In this document: in pieces, positions 7,079 through 14,902 of the stretch
Layout of the letters: each line of letters begins with the position of its first letter
How positions within the stretch are numbered: the first letter of the stretch is position 1
Source of the DNA: Alphaproteobacteria bacterium
GTDB lineage: Bacteria > Pseudomonadota > Alphaproteobacteria > Micavibrionales > Micavibrionaceae
Assembly: GCA_002701555.1 (NCBI GenBank)
Contig: NZVS01000069.1
Location: forward strand, 1-19,586
DNA length: 19,586 nt
Reading direction: 5' to 3'
The notes under the pieces: generated by a model
Databases searched by the model: none
The model's input: the letters and a program-made list of their open reading frames with translations, nothing else
Told to the model about the DNA's origin: nothing
Program-made: the position numbers and the translations under genes

Positions 7079-9526
7079 ATGGCTGAAGCACTGGAAAACA
7101 AGCAACCTCAAAATAACGCCGATTACGGCGCCGATTCGATTAAGGTTTTAAAAGGCCTTGAGGCTGTACGCAAACGTCCAGGAATGTATATCGGCGACAC
7201 TGATGATGGTTCAGGGCTTCACCATATGGTCTATGAGGTTGTCGATAACGCAATTGATGAAGCGTTAGCCGGGCATTGTGATCGGACAGAGGTTATTTTA
7301 AATGCTGACGGATCCGTGAGCGTATCAGATAATGGACGCGGTATTCCTGTGGACATGCATAAGGAAGAAGGCATTTCAGCAGCAGAGGTTATTATGACCC
7401 AGCTCCATGCCGGGGGTAAGTTTGACCAGAACTCCTATAAAGTTTCCGGTGGATTGCACGGGGTGGGGGTTTCTGTTGTAAACGCCTTGTCGGAATGGCT
7501 GACAGTTCGTATATGGCGTGATGGCAAAGAACATTTCATCCGTTTCCGTCACGGCGAATCTGAAAAGCCTCTTGAGATTGTTGGCGATGCCAATGGCAAA
7601 AAAGGGACCGAAATCACCTTTATGCCGTCTTCAGAAACATTCACAATGACGGAATTTGATTTTACTACCTTGCAAGATCGCCTGCGTGAACTCGCTTTCC
7701 TGAATTCAGGTGTGAACATATTGCTTCGCGATGATCGTGGTGAGGAGCCTAAAGAATCCCAGCTTTACTACGAAGGTGGAATAGAAAGTTTTGTTGATTA
7801 TCTTAACCGCTCCAAACAAGTTCTCTTTAAACCGGCTGTTTCTGTAAATGGTGAGGATGAAAATAACGGCATAAGTGTAGAATGCGCTTTGGTTTGGACG
7901 GAAGCTTTTCACGAAACGACGCTCTGCTTTACCAATAACATTCCCCAAAGAGACGGTGGGACTCACCTTGCTGGTTTCCGCTCTGCATTGACGCGTGTAG
8001 TGGGCAAATATGCAGAAGATAATAATTTGATTAAGAAAAAAGATATGTCCATCAGCGGAGATGACATCCGCGAAGGGCTGACATGTGTTTTATCTGTTAA
8101 GGTGCCTGATCCAAAGTTCAGCTCACAAACAAAAGATAAACTTGTCTCTTCAGAGGTTCGTCCGGTCGTTGAACAGCAAGTGTCCGAAGGTCTTTCGACC
8201 TGGTTAGAGGAAAATCCTTCAGAAGCCAAGAAAATCGTGTCTAAAATTGTGGATGCGGCAAGCGCGCGTGAAGCAGCGAGGCGCGCGCGTGAATTATCGC
8301 GCCGAAAAGGGGTTATGGATATTTCCAATTTGCCTGGAAAGCTTGCTGATTGTCAGGAACGTGATCCTGCCATGTCTGAACTTTTCATAGTTGAGGGGGA
8401 CTCAGCGGGTGGTTCTGCAAAACAGGCGAGAAATCGAAAAAACCAAGCGATTTTACCGCTTAAAGGTAAGATTTTGAATGTTGAACGTGCAAGGCTTGAC
8501 CGTATACTGAGTTCACAAGAATTAGGCACTCTTATTACGGCACTTGGAACCGGAATCCATGATGAGTTCAATATTGAAAAAACGCGTTACCACAAAATTG
8601 TCATCATGACTGACGCCGACGTTGATGGATCACACATACGTACACTTCTTTTAACATTTTTCTACCGCTATATGCCTGAAATAATTGAAAAAGGGTATTT
8701 GTATATAGCACAGCCTCCTCTTTACAAGGTTTCTCGCGGTAAGGCCGAGACATATCTGAAAGATGATCTGGCAATGGATGAGTATTTAATTAATACGGCT
8801 TTGGACGATCTGGTATACGTTACAGCCGATGGCGCCCAGCACAGTAGTAAAGAACTTAAAGAGATTATCATAAAATCTCGCCAGATGTCTGAATCGGTAC
8901 AGATGGTTGCAATGCGTACAGGCTTCCCTCAAATTGTTGAACAAGTTGCTATTGCAGGGGCTTTTGATCCGGAAATTGAAGATAATACAAAACATGCAAA
9001 TGAACTTTCAAGCAAGGTTGCAGAGCGCTTAAACATGCTGGCCCGCAAAAATGAAAATAGCTGGAACGGAGAATTTAGCGAAACAACCGGCTACAAATTC
9101 ACACGTACGCTTCGCGGTGTTACCGAACAAGCAAGTTTCAGCTTAAACCATGTTCGGCTGCCAAATGCCACCCGTATGCATACGGCCCATAAATTTCTTA
9201 CAGAGTATTTCTCTCAGCCAGGCAATCTTCAATATAAAGATAGAGATGCAGTTAAAATTGAAGGCCCTCGTGATTTATATAATGAAGTTTTATCTATTGC
9301 CAGAAAAGGCATGCAGATATCTCGCTATAAGGGTCTTGGGGAAATGGATCCGGAGCAACTCTGGGAAACAACTCTTGATCCTGATGCGCGTATCTTGCTT
9401 CAAGTTGAAATTGACGACGCGGCAGAGGCTAATGATGTGTTTTCGACATTGATGGGAGATGTGGTAGAGCCCCGCCGTGAGTTTATTCAAGAAAACGCAC
9501 TGAAAGCGCAGAATATTGATGCTTAA
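7079..9526 (+). CDS. gyrB: DNA gyrase subunit B
   Basis: GyrB is the ATPase subunit of gyrase, which with GyrA introduces negative supercoils. The 815 residues are typical of the long proteobacterial form. The GHKL ATPase domain has the catalytic glutamate in EVVDNAIDEA (Glu53), DNGRGIP (84-90) and GGLHGVG (124-130). The transducer domain contains QRDGGTHLAG. The TOPRIM domain has EGDSAGGSA, with the metal-binding Glu439, and MTDADVDGSH with Asp512 and Asp514. The C-terminal end has the conserved RYKGLGEM and LWETTLDP. A Gram-negative-type insertion lies between TOPRIM and this tail. AAAGG at 7066-7070 is the ribosome binding site. The lipoprotein gene at 9519 overlaps the stop by 8 bases, suggesting translational coupling. 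Confidence 0.99.
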   Translation: MAEALENKQPQNNADYGADSIKVLKGLEAVRKRPGMYIGDTDDGSGLHHMVYEVVDNAIDEALAGHCDRTEVILNADGSVSVSDNGRGIPVDMHKEEGISAAEVIMTQLHAGGKFDQNSYKVSGGLHGVGVSVVNALSEWLTVRIWRDGKEHFIRFRHGESEKPLEIVGDANGKKGTEITFMPSSETFTMTEFDFTTLQDRLRELAFLNSGVNILLRDDRGEEPKESQLYYEGGIESFVDYLNRSKQVLFKPAVSVNGEDENNGISVECALVWTEAFHETTLCFTNNIPQRDGGTHLAGFRSALTRVVGKYAEDNNLIKKKDMSISGDDIREGLTCVLSVKVPDPKFSSQTKDKLVSSEVRPVVEQQVSEGLSTWLEENPSEAKKIVSKIVDAASAREAARRARELSRRKGVMDISNLPGKLADCQERDPAMSELFIVEGDSAGGSAKQARNRKNQAILPLKGKILNVERARLDRILSSQELGTLITALGTGIHDEFNIEKTRYHKIVIMTDADVDGSHIRTLLLTFFYRYMPEIIEKGYLYIAQPPLYKVSRGKAETYLKDDLAMDEYLINTALDDLVYVTADGAQHSSKELKEIIIKSRQMSESVQMVAMRTGFPQIVEQVAIAGAFDPEIEDNTKHANELSSKVAERLNMLARKNENSWNGEFSETTGYKFTRTLRGVTEQASFSLNHVRLPNATRMHTAHKFLTEYFSQPGNLQYKDRDAVKIEGPRDLYNEVLSIARKGMQISRYKGLGEMDPEQLWETTLDPDARILLQVEIDDAAEANDVFSTLMGDVVEPRREFIQENALKAQNIDA

Positions 9527-9872
9527 GAATATTTTATTATCAGGGTTGACGTTTTTACTCATTACGGCTTGTACTGCCGAGGACGTACATTCAAATTCTA
9601 GCGAAGAAGCTGTTGTCGGCGGATCACAGAGTGTAGTGGAAAATTTTGTAATAAGCGATAATCAGTCTCTTGACGATGTAGGCTGTCCCATTCCCGACAT
9701 TTGGGTGGGGCAGAAACCTGATATGGCTACGCTTAAAAAAATCAGTGAAGAAACACCTTGGACCTATCGAGTAATTGGTGAAAATGACATGATTACAATG
9801 GATTATGTTTCTACCCGGATAAACCTTGTCACTGATGAAAAGGGTGTTGTCAAACGCAGCTATTGTGGCTGA
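9519..9872 (+). CDS. Putative lipoprotein with a peptidase inhibitor I78 domain
   Basis: The 117-residue product begins with a lipoprotein signal: MLKN, a hydrophobic core, and a lipobox ending at Cys18 (LITAC). A Ser/Glu-rich linker follows. The C-terminal domain (about 55-117) resembles the I78 family of small protease inhibitors. It has Cys56 followed by WVGQ (62-65), then RVIGENDMITMDY (84-96), an arginine, INLVTDEKGVV and a final YCG with Cys116, which would pair with Cys56. I78 inhibitors of serine proteases normally show RVIRPGDxxTMDY and end in CG. If the match is right, it would guard an envelope compartment against proteases. The ATG at 9519 sits inside the end of gyrB (8-base overlap); a TTG three bases earlier is also possible. 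The neighbouring gene is convergent, 12 bases away. Confidence 0.8.
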   Translation: MLKNILLSGLTFLLITACTAEDVHSNSSEEAVVGGSQSVVENFVISDNQSLDDVGCPIPDIWVGQKPDMATLKKISEETPWTYRVIGENDMITMDYVSTRINLVTDEKGVVKRSYCG

Positions 9873-9884
9873 CTATAACCATAT

Positions 9885-10439
9885 TTAAAAATCAGCGATT
9901 TCCTGCAGTGTTTTTATATCATCGGCATCCTGCCAGTCTTTTGCATATTTGATATTCAGGTCGGACGGCGTAATGCAGGTAACTATGTAGCGGCTGCCAT
10001 CCGCATTCCGCTCAAATGGTAGAAGGAGGGAATAATATCCTATAGTCCTTATGAGTGTGTTCCATGAATTCCGAGCGTAAAGCGGTTTGTCATTTTCACA
10101 AACCTTTTGATAGATATCCATAACATATTCATAATTTTTGCCACTATATGCTGTTTCAAAAGTCTGTCCGGTAAGGTCCTTACCGTAGAGAGAAATCAAC
10201 CTTTCTTTAAGCTCTACATACTGAAAATACTGTGGAGGCTTATGAAGTATAATCCCACAGTATCTTTCAAATGTTCCGAGTTTGCTAAAGTCGAAATCAG
10301 AAAATTTAGGTAGCGCATTACCTTTCTTTATTGATTTGTAATAAAGATAAGTAAATTTTAGCGGAAGATTATCAAAATCAGAAAGTGCCGGCGTTGAAAA
10401 AATCTGCTTTTGTCTTTTAAAGAAAATATTCCAGGCCAT
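9885..10439 (-). CDS. PAS domain protein (PAS_5-like)
   Basis: This 184-residue soluble protein resembles the alphaproteobacterial PAS_5 family. The matching pattern is LPKFSDFDFSKLGTF at about 43-57, a beta-strand region around FQYVELKERLISLYG, the hallmark GKDLTG (86-91), and LLLPFERNADGSRYIVTCI near the C-terminus. Such proteins are usually a lone PAS fold without kinase or cyclase domains, and their ligand is mostly unknown; a sensory or protein-interaction role is inferred. No membrane segment or DNA-binding motif is seen. Its start lies 15 bases after the stop of the YdcF-like gene on the same strand, so the two are probably cotranscribed. It converges with the I78 lipoprotein gene. Confidence 0.75.
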   Translation of the reverse strand: MAWNIFFKRQKQIFSTPALSDFDNLPLKFTYLYYKSIKKGNALPKFSDFDFSKLGTFERYCGIILHKPPQYFQYVELKERLISLYGKDLTGQTFETAYSGKNYEYVMDIYQKVCENDKPLYARNSWNTLIRTIGYYSLLLPFERNADGSRYIVTCITPSDLNIKYAKDWQDADDIKTLQEIADF

Positions 10440-10454
10440 AACTATAATCCGGGT

Positions 10455-11129
10455 TTATGGGGAAGATGGAAACGCAGAGCAGAAACCCTGACCCATTCGA
10501 AGCGCATAATCAGATATTTCTTCACTTAAATTATCATGATCAACAGGGTAAAGATATCCCATTTCGGTGTAGGCAGGAATTTTTCGTGCATAGAACTGGC
10601 GTTCTCTTTCAAATTCTTTGCACGCTTGTGCTTCGCCGTTGAAAACTTGTCTCGGCGCAACCTGTACGTGCATCGGCAAAACTTTTGACCAGCTTTTGGC
10701 AAGCGTCATCAAAAATCTGTCACCTGCTTTAGCATGACCGAAACCTATGATGGCATGCGTATCTGCAAAAAGGCCTTTGTCATGTAATATATCTTTGGAA
10801 TTTACAACATTTTCTTGTGTGTTGCGCGCGGCACGCTCAAAGAGAATATTAAGTTTTGGGACTCCATTTTTTTCCAGACCTTTGGCCAAGGCGTCTGCCT
10901 CAAGAATATCGTTTTCGACATTATCCATGATAACACCGCCACTTACGATAATCTTATCAAAAAAACCTGCGTGGTAATGCGCCGCGGCTGTTTCAGCCAG
11001 TTCACGACACATATGTTTATTACCATATATGAGCCCGAAATCCGCACGTGTGAGCGCTGTAGATGCGTAAGCATAGCCTCTGTCAAAATCTTTATCAGGC
11101 CCATTATAGGAAAAGGAGCAATTTTTCAT
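10455..11129 (-). CDS. YdcF/DUF218-family protein
   Basis: The 224 residues fit the DUF218 family (YdcF, SanA, ElyC), which has a Rossmann-like alpha/beta fold and is linked in several bacteria to envelope or nucleotide-related functions, without a firmly general reaction. Conserved marks are a first strand ADFGLIYGN (29-37), IIVSGG (60-65), EADA (77-80), the GVP turn (89-91), the glutamate of LFERAARNTQENV (96-108) and IIGFGHAKAGDR, where the family often has TS..H..RA. No signal peptide or membrane segment is visible, so this is a YdcF-like cytoplasmic form. The ATG at 11129 lies only 8 bases after the stop codon of the trpB tail relic, implying that the gene once followed trpB directly. 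Confidence 0.75.
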   Translation of the reverse strand: MKNCSFSYNGPDKDFDRGYAYASTALTRADFGLIYGNKHMCRELAETAAAHYHAGFFDKIIVSGGVIMDNVENDILEADALAKGLEKNGVPKLNILFERAARNTQENVVNSKDILHDKGLFADTHAIIGFGHAKAGDRFLMTLAKSWSKVLPMHVQVAPRQVFNGEAQACKEFERERQFYARKIPAYTEMGYLYPVDHDNLSEEISDYALRMGQGFCSAFPSSP

Positions 11130-11137
11130 AACTCCAT

Positions 11138-11207
11138 TTATAGCTCAATATTCAGGTGTTTTGCAACTGTAAAGATATCTTTGTCACCGCGACCACATAT
11201 TCATGAC
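11138..11207 (-). pseudogene. Relic of the trpB 3' end
   Basis: Bases 11145-11207 repeat the last part of trpB at 11973-12037. Bases 11145-11188 match 11973-12016 with one mismatch in 44. Beyond that the copies diverge and the relic lacks two bases, which breaks the reading frame. Read on the minus strand it still encodes RGDKDIFTVAKHLNIEL followed by TAA at 11138-11140, against RGDKDIFTVAKHLNIEIG in intact trpB. No start or upstream trpB sequence is present, so it is a fragment of about 20 codons. The two copies are direct repeats 828 bases apart and flank the pilin-like gene. It is either a displaced original trpB end after insertion, or the residue of a duplication. Confidence 0.88.
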
Positions 11208-11226
11208 GTGAGTGCTTTTGATCAAA

Positions 11227-11958
11227 TCATTTTATTTTAAGTGGAAAATATACGGTGTGCCCATTTGGTACAGACGTGTCATGAGCACAAACTGGAGGTG
11301 CATATGGTAAAATTACTCCGCCTCCACTTGATGTGGCTAAATTATTCGCAACCAAAGTTGAATTATTATAATGCTGATCAGAAAAACCGTAACTGTTGCC
11401 AATAAAAATCTGATCCGTTATTTCAGGTGAACCATTTAAATTCTCATTAAAAGATGCACACATATCCTTTGTCAAATATTTAACTACTATCATTTCATCG
11501 GGCAGAACGGTTCCTATTTGTCCTGCGGGTGTTTGGATCTGTGTGTTAACGTAATGCACAACATCGGCATAATTTTTATAACTGTCATGCAGCCAGGATT
11601 TAGGTATTTTAGTTGGATTAAGCCCGCCTTCTTCATTATTGAACAAGGCCGCGGCTTTTCCCGACGTAAAGTTTGAACCCGTATAAACACGGCCAGCATC
11701 AGTAGCATCTGCCATATTGAAACGTACTTGGTCATATCCTCTGACCAAAATCAAACGATCTCTTGCAACTTTCATGTTTGTAAGCATTTGAATCAGATTA
11801 GACGTTTCTAATTGTATTTTTTCTTTGTCTATTCCGCTCCCTGATGAACGGGTACTTGTTGTTACAGCATAAGAAAGAGCGGCAAACAAAACAACGGCTA
11901 TAAGGATTAGAAAAAGAACATTGCCTTTTTCTTCAATTATAAAATTGTTTTTAGCCAT
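11227..11958 (-). CDS. Pilin-like secreted or membrane-anchored protein
   Basis: The 243-residue protein begins with a short charged leader (MAKNNFIIEEKG) followed immediately by a 20-residue hydrophobic helix (NVLFLILIAVVLFAALSYAV, 13-32). Gly12 then Asn13 at this border resembles a prepilin peptidase site, but the usual glutamate at +5 is absent, so classic type IV pilin maturation is not assured. The rest is polar, rich in Asn, Ser, Thr and Gly, with a Cys in KDMCASF and another in PPVCAHD that could form a disulfide. This fits a pseudopilin-like or surface protein. The start lies 4 bases after the trpB stop, so it is read from the trp operon. It is flanked by two copies of the trpB tail. 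I know no function. Confidence 0.72.
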   Translation of the reverse strand: MAKNNFIIEEKGNVLFLILIAVVLFAALSYAVTTSTRSSGSGIDKEKIQLETSNLIQMLTNMKVARDRLILVRGYDQVRFNMADATDAGRVYTGSNFTSGKAAALFNNEEGGLNPTKIPKSWLHDSYKNYADVVHYVNTQIQTPAGQIGTVLPDEMIVVKYLTKDMCASFNENLNGSPEITDQIFIGNSYGFSDQHYNNSTLVANNLATSSGGGVILPYAPPVCAHDTSVPNGHTVYFPLKIK

Positions 11959-11962
11959 AATT

Positions 11963-13180
11963 CTAGCCTATTTCAATATTAAGGTGTTTTGCAACTGTAA
12001 AGATATCTTTGTCACCTCGGCCGCACAAATTCATAACCATTATATGATCCTTAGGAAGCCCCCCTGCGTGCTTTAAAACATAGGCAAAGGCGTGCGACGG
12101 CTCAAGTGCAGGCAGGATTCCTTCTAACTTGGCAAGCTTTTGGAATGCTTGCAGTGCTTCATCATCAGTAGATGACACATAATTTATACGCTTCTTGTCA
12201 AAAAGATATGCGTGTTCTGGCCCTATTCCGGGATAATCAAGTCCGGCAGATATAGAGTGTGCATCTTTGATTTGACCATGGCTGTCTTGAAGAAAATAAG
12301 ATTTCATACCATGCAAAATACCAGGCGCGCCACCATTAAGGCTGGCGGCATGTTTATCAGTATTCACGCCGTGCCCTGCCGCCTCGACCCCGTACATTTT
12401 AACAGTTTCATCTTTCAAAAAAGGGTGGAACAAACCAATTGCATTTGATCCCCCTCCAATACACGCAACAAGGGAGTCGGGCAATCTGCCTTCTTTTTCC
12501 AGCATCTGTTCACGGGTTTCGCGCCCAATGACAGATTGAAAGTCGCGTACCATGGCAGGATACGGGTGAGGTCCTGCAACCGTGCCGATAATATAATAAG
12601 TGTCATGTACGTTGGCTACCCAGTATCTGAGTGCCTCATTCATAGCGTCTTTCAAAGTACCAGAGCCACTTTTGACAGGTATGATTTCAGCGCCTAAAAG
12701 TTTCATCCGAAAGACGTTTGGCTTTTGACGCTCTATGTCTTCGGCGCCCATGAAAACGGTGCAGGGCATTTTGAAAAGAGCGCAAACCGTGGCTGTGGCA
12801 ACACCATGCTGACCTGCCCCTGTCTCGGCTATGATACGTGTTTTTCCCATGCGTTTGGCTAGTAACACTTGTCCTATGCAGTGATTGATTTTATGTGCAC
12901 CAGTATGGTTTAACTCATCACGCTTGAAATAAATTTTTGCCCCACCCAGATATTCGGTTGTTGCCTTTGCAAAATAAAGAGGTGAGGGCCTTCCAATATA
13001 ATCGCGTGCCAGACTGTAGAATTCTTCCCAGAAATCCTCATCCTGCTTTGCCTTATTCCATGCTTTTTCTACCTCGAGCATCAATGGCATAAGGGTTTCA
13101 GCGACATAACGGCCACCATAGTCGCCGAAGTGACCGCGTTCATCAGGTTCAGATAAAGATGTGTTCTTAAGTATTTTCAT
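11963..13180 (-). CDS. trpB: Tryptophan synthase beta chain
   Basis: TrpB condenses indole with L-serine to tryptophan using pyridoxal phosphate, normally in an alpha2-beta2 complex with TrpA. The 405-residue length is standard. Seen are HFGDYGGRYVAETLMP near the N-terminus, the PLP lysine Lys97 in NHTGAHKINH, the catalytic glutamate in AETGAGQHG (Glu119), the phosphate-binding loop GGGSNAIG (241-248) and the C-terminal LCGRGDKDI. It follows trpF by 9 bases in the ihfB-lapA-pyrF-trpF-trpB unit. The usual next gene, trpA, is absent here: a pilin-like gene starts 4 bases downstream. Its last 22 codons are repeated as a relic at 11138-11207. A TrpA must be encoded elsewhere for full pathway function. 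Confidence 0.99.
   Translation of the reverse strand: MKILKNTSLSEPDERGHFGDYGGRYVAETLMPLMLEVEKAWNKAKQDEDFWEEFYSLARDYIGRPSPLYFAKATTEYLGGAKIYFKRDELNHTGAHKINHCIGQVLLAKRMGKTRIIAETGAGQHGVATATVCALFKMPCTVFMGAEDIERQKPNVFRMKLLGAEIIPVKSGSGTLKDAMNEALRYWVANVHDTYYIIGTVAGPHPYPAMVRDFQSVIGRETREQMLEKEGRLPDSLVACIGGGSNAIGLFHPFLKDETVKMYGVEAAGHGVNTDKHAASLNGGAPGILHGMKSYFLQDSHGQIKDAHSISAGLDYPGIGPEHAYLFDKKRINYVSSTDDEALQAFQKLAKLEGILPALEPSHAFAYVLKHAGGLPKDHIMVMNLCGRGDKDIFTVAKHLNIEIG
11973..12037 (-). repeat. Direct repeat, copy in the intact trpB 3' end
   Basis: This is the functional partner of the repeat at 11145-11207. Bases 11982-12016 are identical to 11154-11188 over 35 positions. Both copies have the same orientation and flank the pilin-like gene, as expected of junctions left by an insertion at the 3' end of trpB. 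Confidence 0.88.
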
Positions 13181-13189
13181 GGCGCAAGT

Positions 13190-13822
13190 TTAAGCAGATT
13201 TCACGCTCTCGATAAATCTTTTTATTTTACTTTTATCTTTTACAGCTATGGATTTTTCAACGCCACTGGAAACATCAACAGCGTCAGGTTTCAAAAGGGA
13301 CAAGGCCTCGCCCACATTCTCTGCATCTAAACCTCCGGCAAGCATCCATGGTTTTTTAATCTTTAAATCAGCAAGCAAACCCCAGTCAAAGGTATGACCT
13401 GAACCACCCGATTGCCCATCGGCAAGCTTGGTATCGAATAAGAACCAGTCAACAACGCTGCTATAAACATTTATAGCCTTGATGTCAGTTTCGTCGGCAA
13501 CGGGAATTGCTTTTATAACAGGCATTCCAAATTTCCGTCGGATATGCTCTACACGTGAGGGGTCTTCACGACCATGCAGTTGGATCATATTCAAGGGAAC
13601 TCTGTCTGTGACTAATTTTATAAAATCATCATCTGCATCCTTAAAAAGCCCTACGCTTTTTATGGAAGTAGGAATATGCCCTGCCAAATGACGGGCATTT
13701 TCAATATCAACAAATCTCGGCGAACTCTGAACAAATACGAAACCGAGGTAGTTTGCACCAGAACCTGAGGCTGCATTCAGAGCATCAAGCGTATTTATTC
13801 CGCAAATTTTAATCTTTGTCAT
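13190..13822 (-). CDS. trpF: Phosphoribosylanthranilate isomerase
   Basis: TrpF is a TIM-barrel enzyme that performs the Amadori rearrangement of N-(5'-phosphoribosyl)anthranilate, the third step of tryptophan synthesis. The 210 residues are of family length. The catalytic base Cys7 is in KIKICGIN, the catalytic acid is Asp130 in FLFDTK, and the phosphate-binding segments are GGSGHTFDW (139-147), AGGLDAENV and VDVSSGVE. GFVFVQSSPRFV near residue 27 is the typical second strand. It lies 13 bases after pyrF and 9 bases before trpB in one operon. The Shine-Dalgarno site is weak, consistent with coupling to pyrF. Confidence 0.98.
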   Translation of the reverse strand: MTKIKICGINTLDALNAASGSGANYLGFVFVQSSPRFVDIENARHLAGHIPTSIKSVGLFKDADDDFIKLVTDRVPLNMIQLHGREDPSRVEHIRRKFGMPVIKAIPVADETDIKAINVYSSVVDWFLFDTKLADGQSGGSGHTFDWGLLADLKIKKPWMLAGGLDAENVGEALSLLKPDAVDVSSGVEKSIAVKDKSKIKRFIESVKSA

Positions 13823-13835
13823 TAAAGGAATTCTA

Positions 13836-14540
13836 TCAAAGGCTCTGGCAGATAGCCTGCAAAGCCTCTTCGGGATTATTTGCCTGAGTAATAGGGCGAC
13901 CTATAACAAGGTGAGAGGCGCCTAGTTCAATGGCCTCGCTTGGCGTCATAACACGTTTTTGATCTTGGGCATCTTCACCGGCAGGACGTATGCCTGGAAC
14001 CATGAGAATAAAATCTTTGCCGCAAATGGCACGCAGCCTTTCGATTTCATGTGCTGAACAAACCACGCCATCTAGACCTGCTTCTTTGGCAAGCATGGCC
14101 TGCTTCTCGACAATCTCTGCAATTGGGCCTTTATATCCGGCTCCCGTGAAGTCATCTTCATCAAATGAGGTAAGTGCAGTGACAGCCAGTAATTTTGTAT
14201 CCTTGCGGCAGGACTTTTTGGCTTCTTGCATCATCTTTAAACCACCAGAGGCATGAACATTGAGGTAAGACGGTTTTGTAACGTCAAGAATTGCCTTGAT
14301 GGCGGAACACACAGTGTTGGGAATATCGTAATATTTTAAATCGAGGAAAATAGGTAAGTCCCTGCACTCCTCGGAAATGGCGCGTACACCGCCCGGCCCT
14401 TGGCTATTAAAGAATTCCAATCCAAGTTTTAAACCAGCTCCTTTTTTATCGACAGCCTTGGCAATAGACATTGCTGTATCCAGATGTGGAGTATCGGCGG
14501 CCACAAAAATGCGGCATTTTTCAGGGGCAAGTTTAGTCAT
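13836..14540 (-). CDS. pyrF: Orotidine 5'-phosphate decarboxylase
   Basis: PyrF converts OMP to UMP, the last step of de novo pyrimidine synthesis, without a cofactor. The 234-residue TIM barrel shows Asp16 (VAADTP), Lys38 (GLKLGLEFF), the catalytic Asp-x-Lys-x-x-Asp array DLKYYDIPNT (Asp67, Lys69, Asp72), NVHASGG, and the phosphate-binding PGIRPAG and IGRPIT near the C-terminus. The ATG overlaps the end of the lapA gene by 8 bases, and trpF follows after 13 bases. The pyrF-trpF-trpB order after ihfB-lapA is familiar in alphaproteobacteria. Nothing is missing or truncated. Confidence 0.98.
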   Translation of the reverse strand: MTKLAPEKCRIFVAADTPHLDTAMSIAKAVDKKGAGLKLGLEFFNSQGPGGVRAISEECRDLPIFLDLKYYDIPNTVCSAIKAILDVTKPSYLNVHASGGLKMMQEAKKSCRKDTKLLAVTALTSFDEDDFTGAGYKGPIAEIVEKQAMLAKEAGLDGVVCSAHEIERLRAICGKDFILMVPGIRPAGEDAQDQKRVMTPSEAIELGASHLVIGRPITQANNPEEALQAICQSL

Positions 14541-14883
14541 GTGTGTTTTCCAGATAATCCTGTCTGGATGGGCTTTCTAAAATTTGTGCTGGGGGCGTAT
14601 TTTTTTTCTTTTCCCGCTCCTCATCAAGTTCTTTTTCAAGTTTATCTACCCGCTTTTTAGCTTTTTGCCCATCACGTCTTTGGGGATATGTGTTCAGCCA
14701 GACAAGTAAACCACCCCATATAAAGCCCAAGGCAACAGATCCAAGAATAAGGAAATAAAGTGGCAGCGTGTAAGAACCTGTAAAAGGAGTTAGCTGTACA
14801 TCAACCTGCTCAAGATTGGATAGGGTAAAACCCAGAACAGCAATTGTAATAACAACCGTAATAAACCAACGAAGTAAAACCAT
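14533..14883 (-). CDS. lapA: LapA-domain inner membrane protein
   Basis: The 116-residue protein has two hydrophobic segments (about 5-22 and 41-63) and then a charged, lysine- and glutamate-rich stretch at about 70-95 likely to form a coiled coil. This is the arrangement of the LapA/DUF1049 family. The motif NLEQVDVQLTPFTGSYTLPLYFLILGS resembles the family core (N...V.......P....L....). In E. coli LapA works with LapB in control of lipopolysaccharide synthesis; here the role is inferred only from family membership. The gene lies 19 bases after ihfB and overlaps pyrF by 8 bases, as in many proteobacteria. The symbol follows the family, not a tested orthologue. Confidence 0.82.
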   Translation of the reverse strand: MVLLRWFITVVITIAVLGFTLSNLEQVDVQLTPFTGSYTLPLYFLILGSVALGFIWGGLLVWLNTYPQRRDGQKAKKRVDKLEKELDEEREKKKNTPPAQILESPSRQDYLENTHD

Positions 14884-14902
14884 AATCTAAAACTTAATCT
14901 GT

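Noticed and set aside
9150..9452. Plus-strand ORF in another frame of gyrB
   Set aside because: It lies wholly inside gyrB and shows no family pattern; the conserved gyrB tail explains the sequence.
10815..11240. Plus-strand ORF of 141 codons opposite the YdcF-like gene
   Set aside because: It runs across the YdcF-like coding region and the trpB relic, with no good ribosome binding site or recognisable domain.
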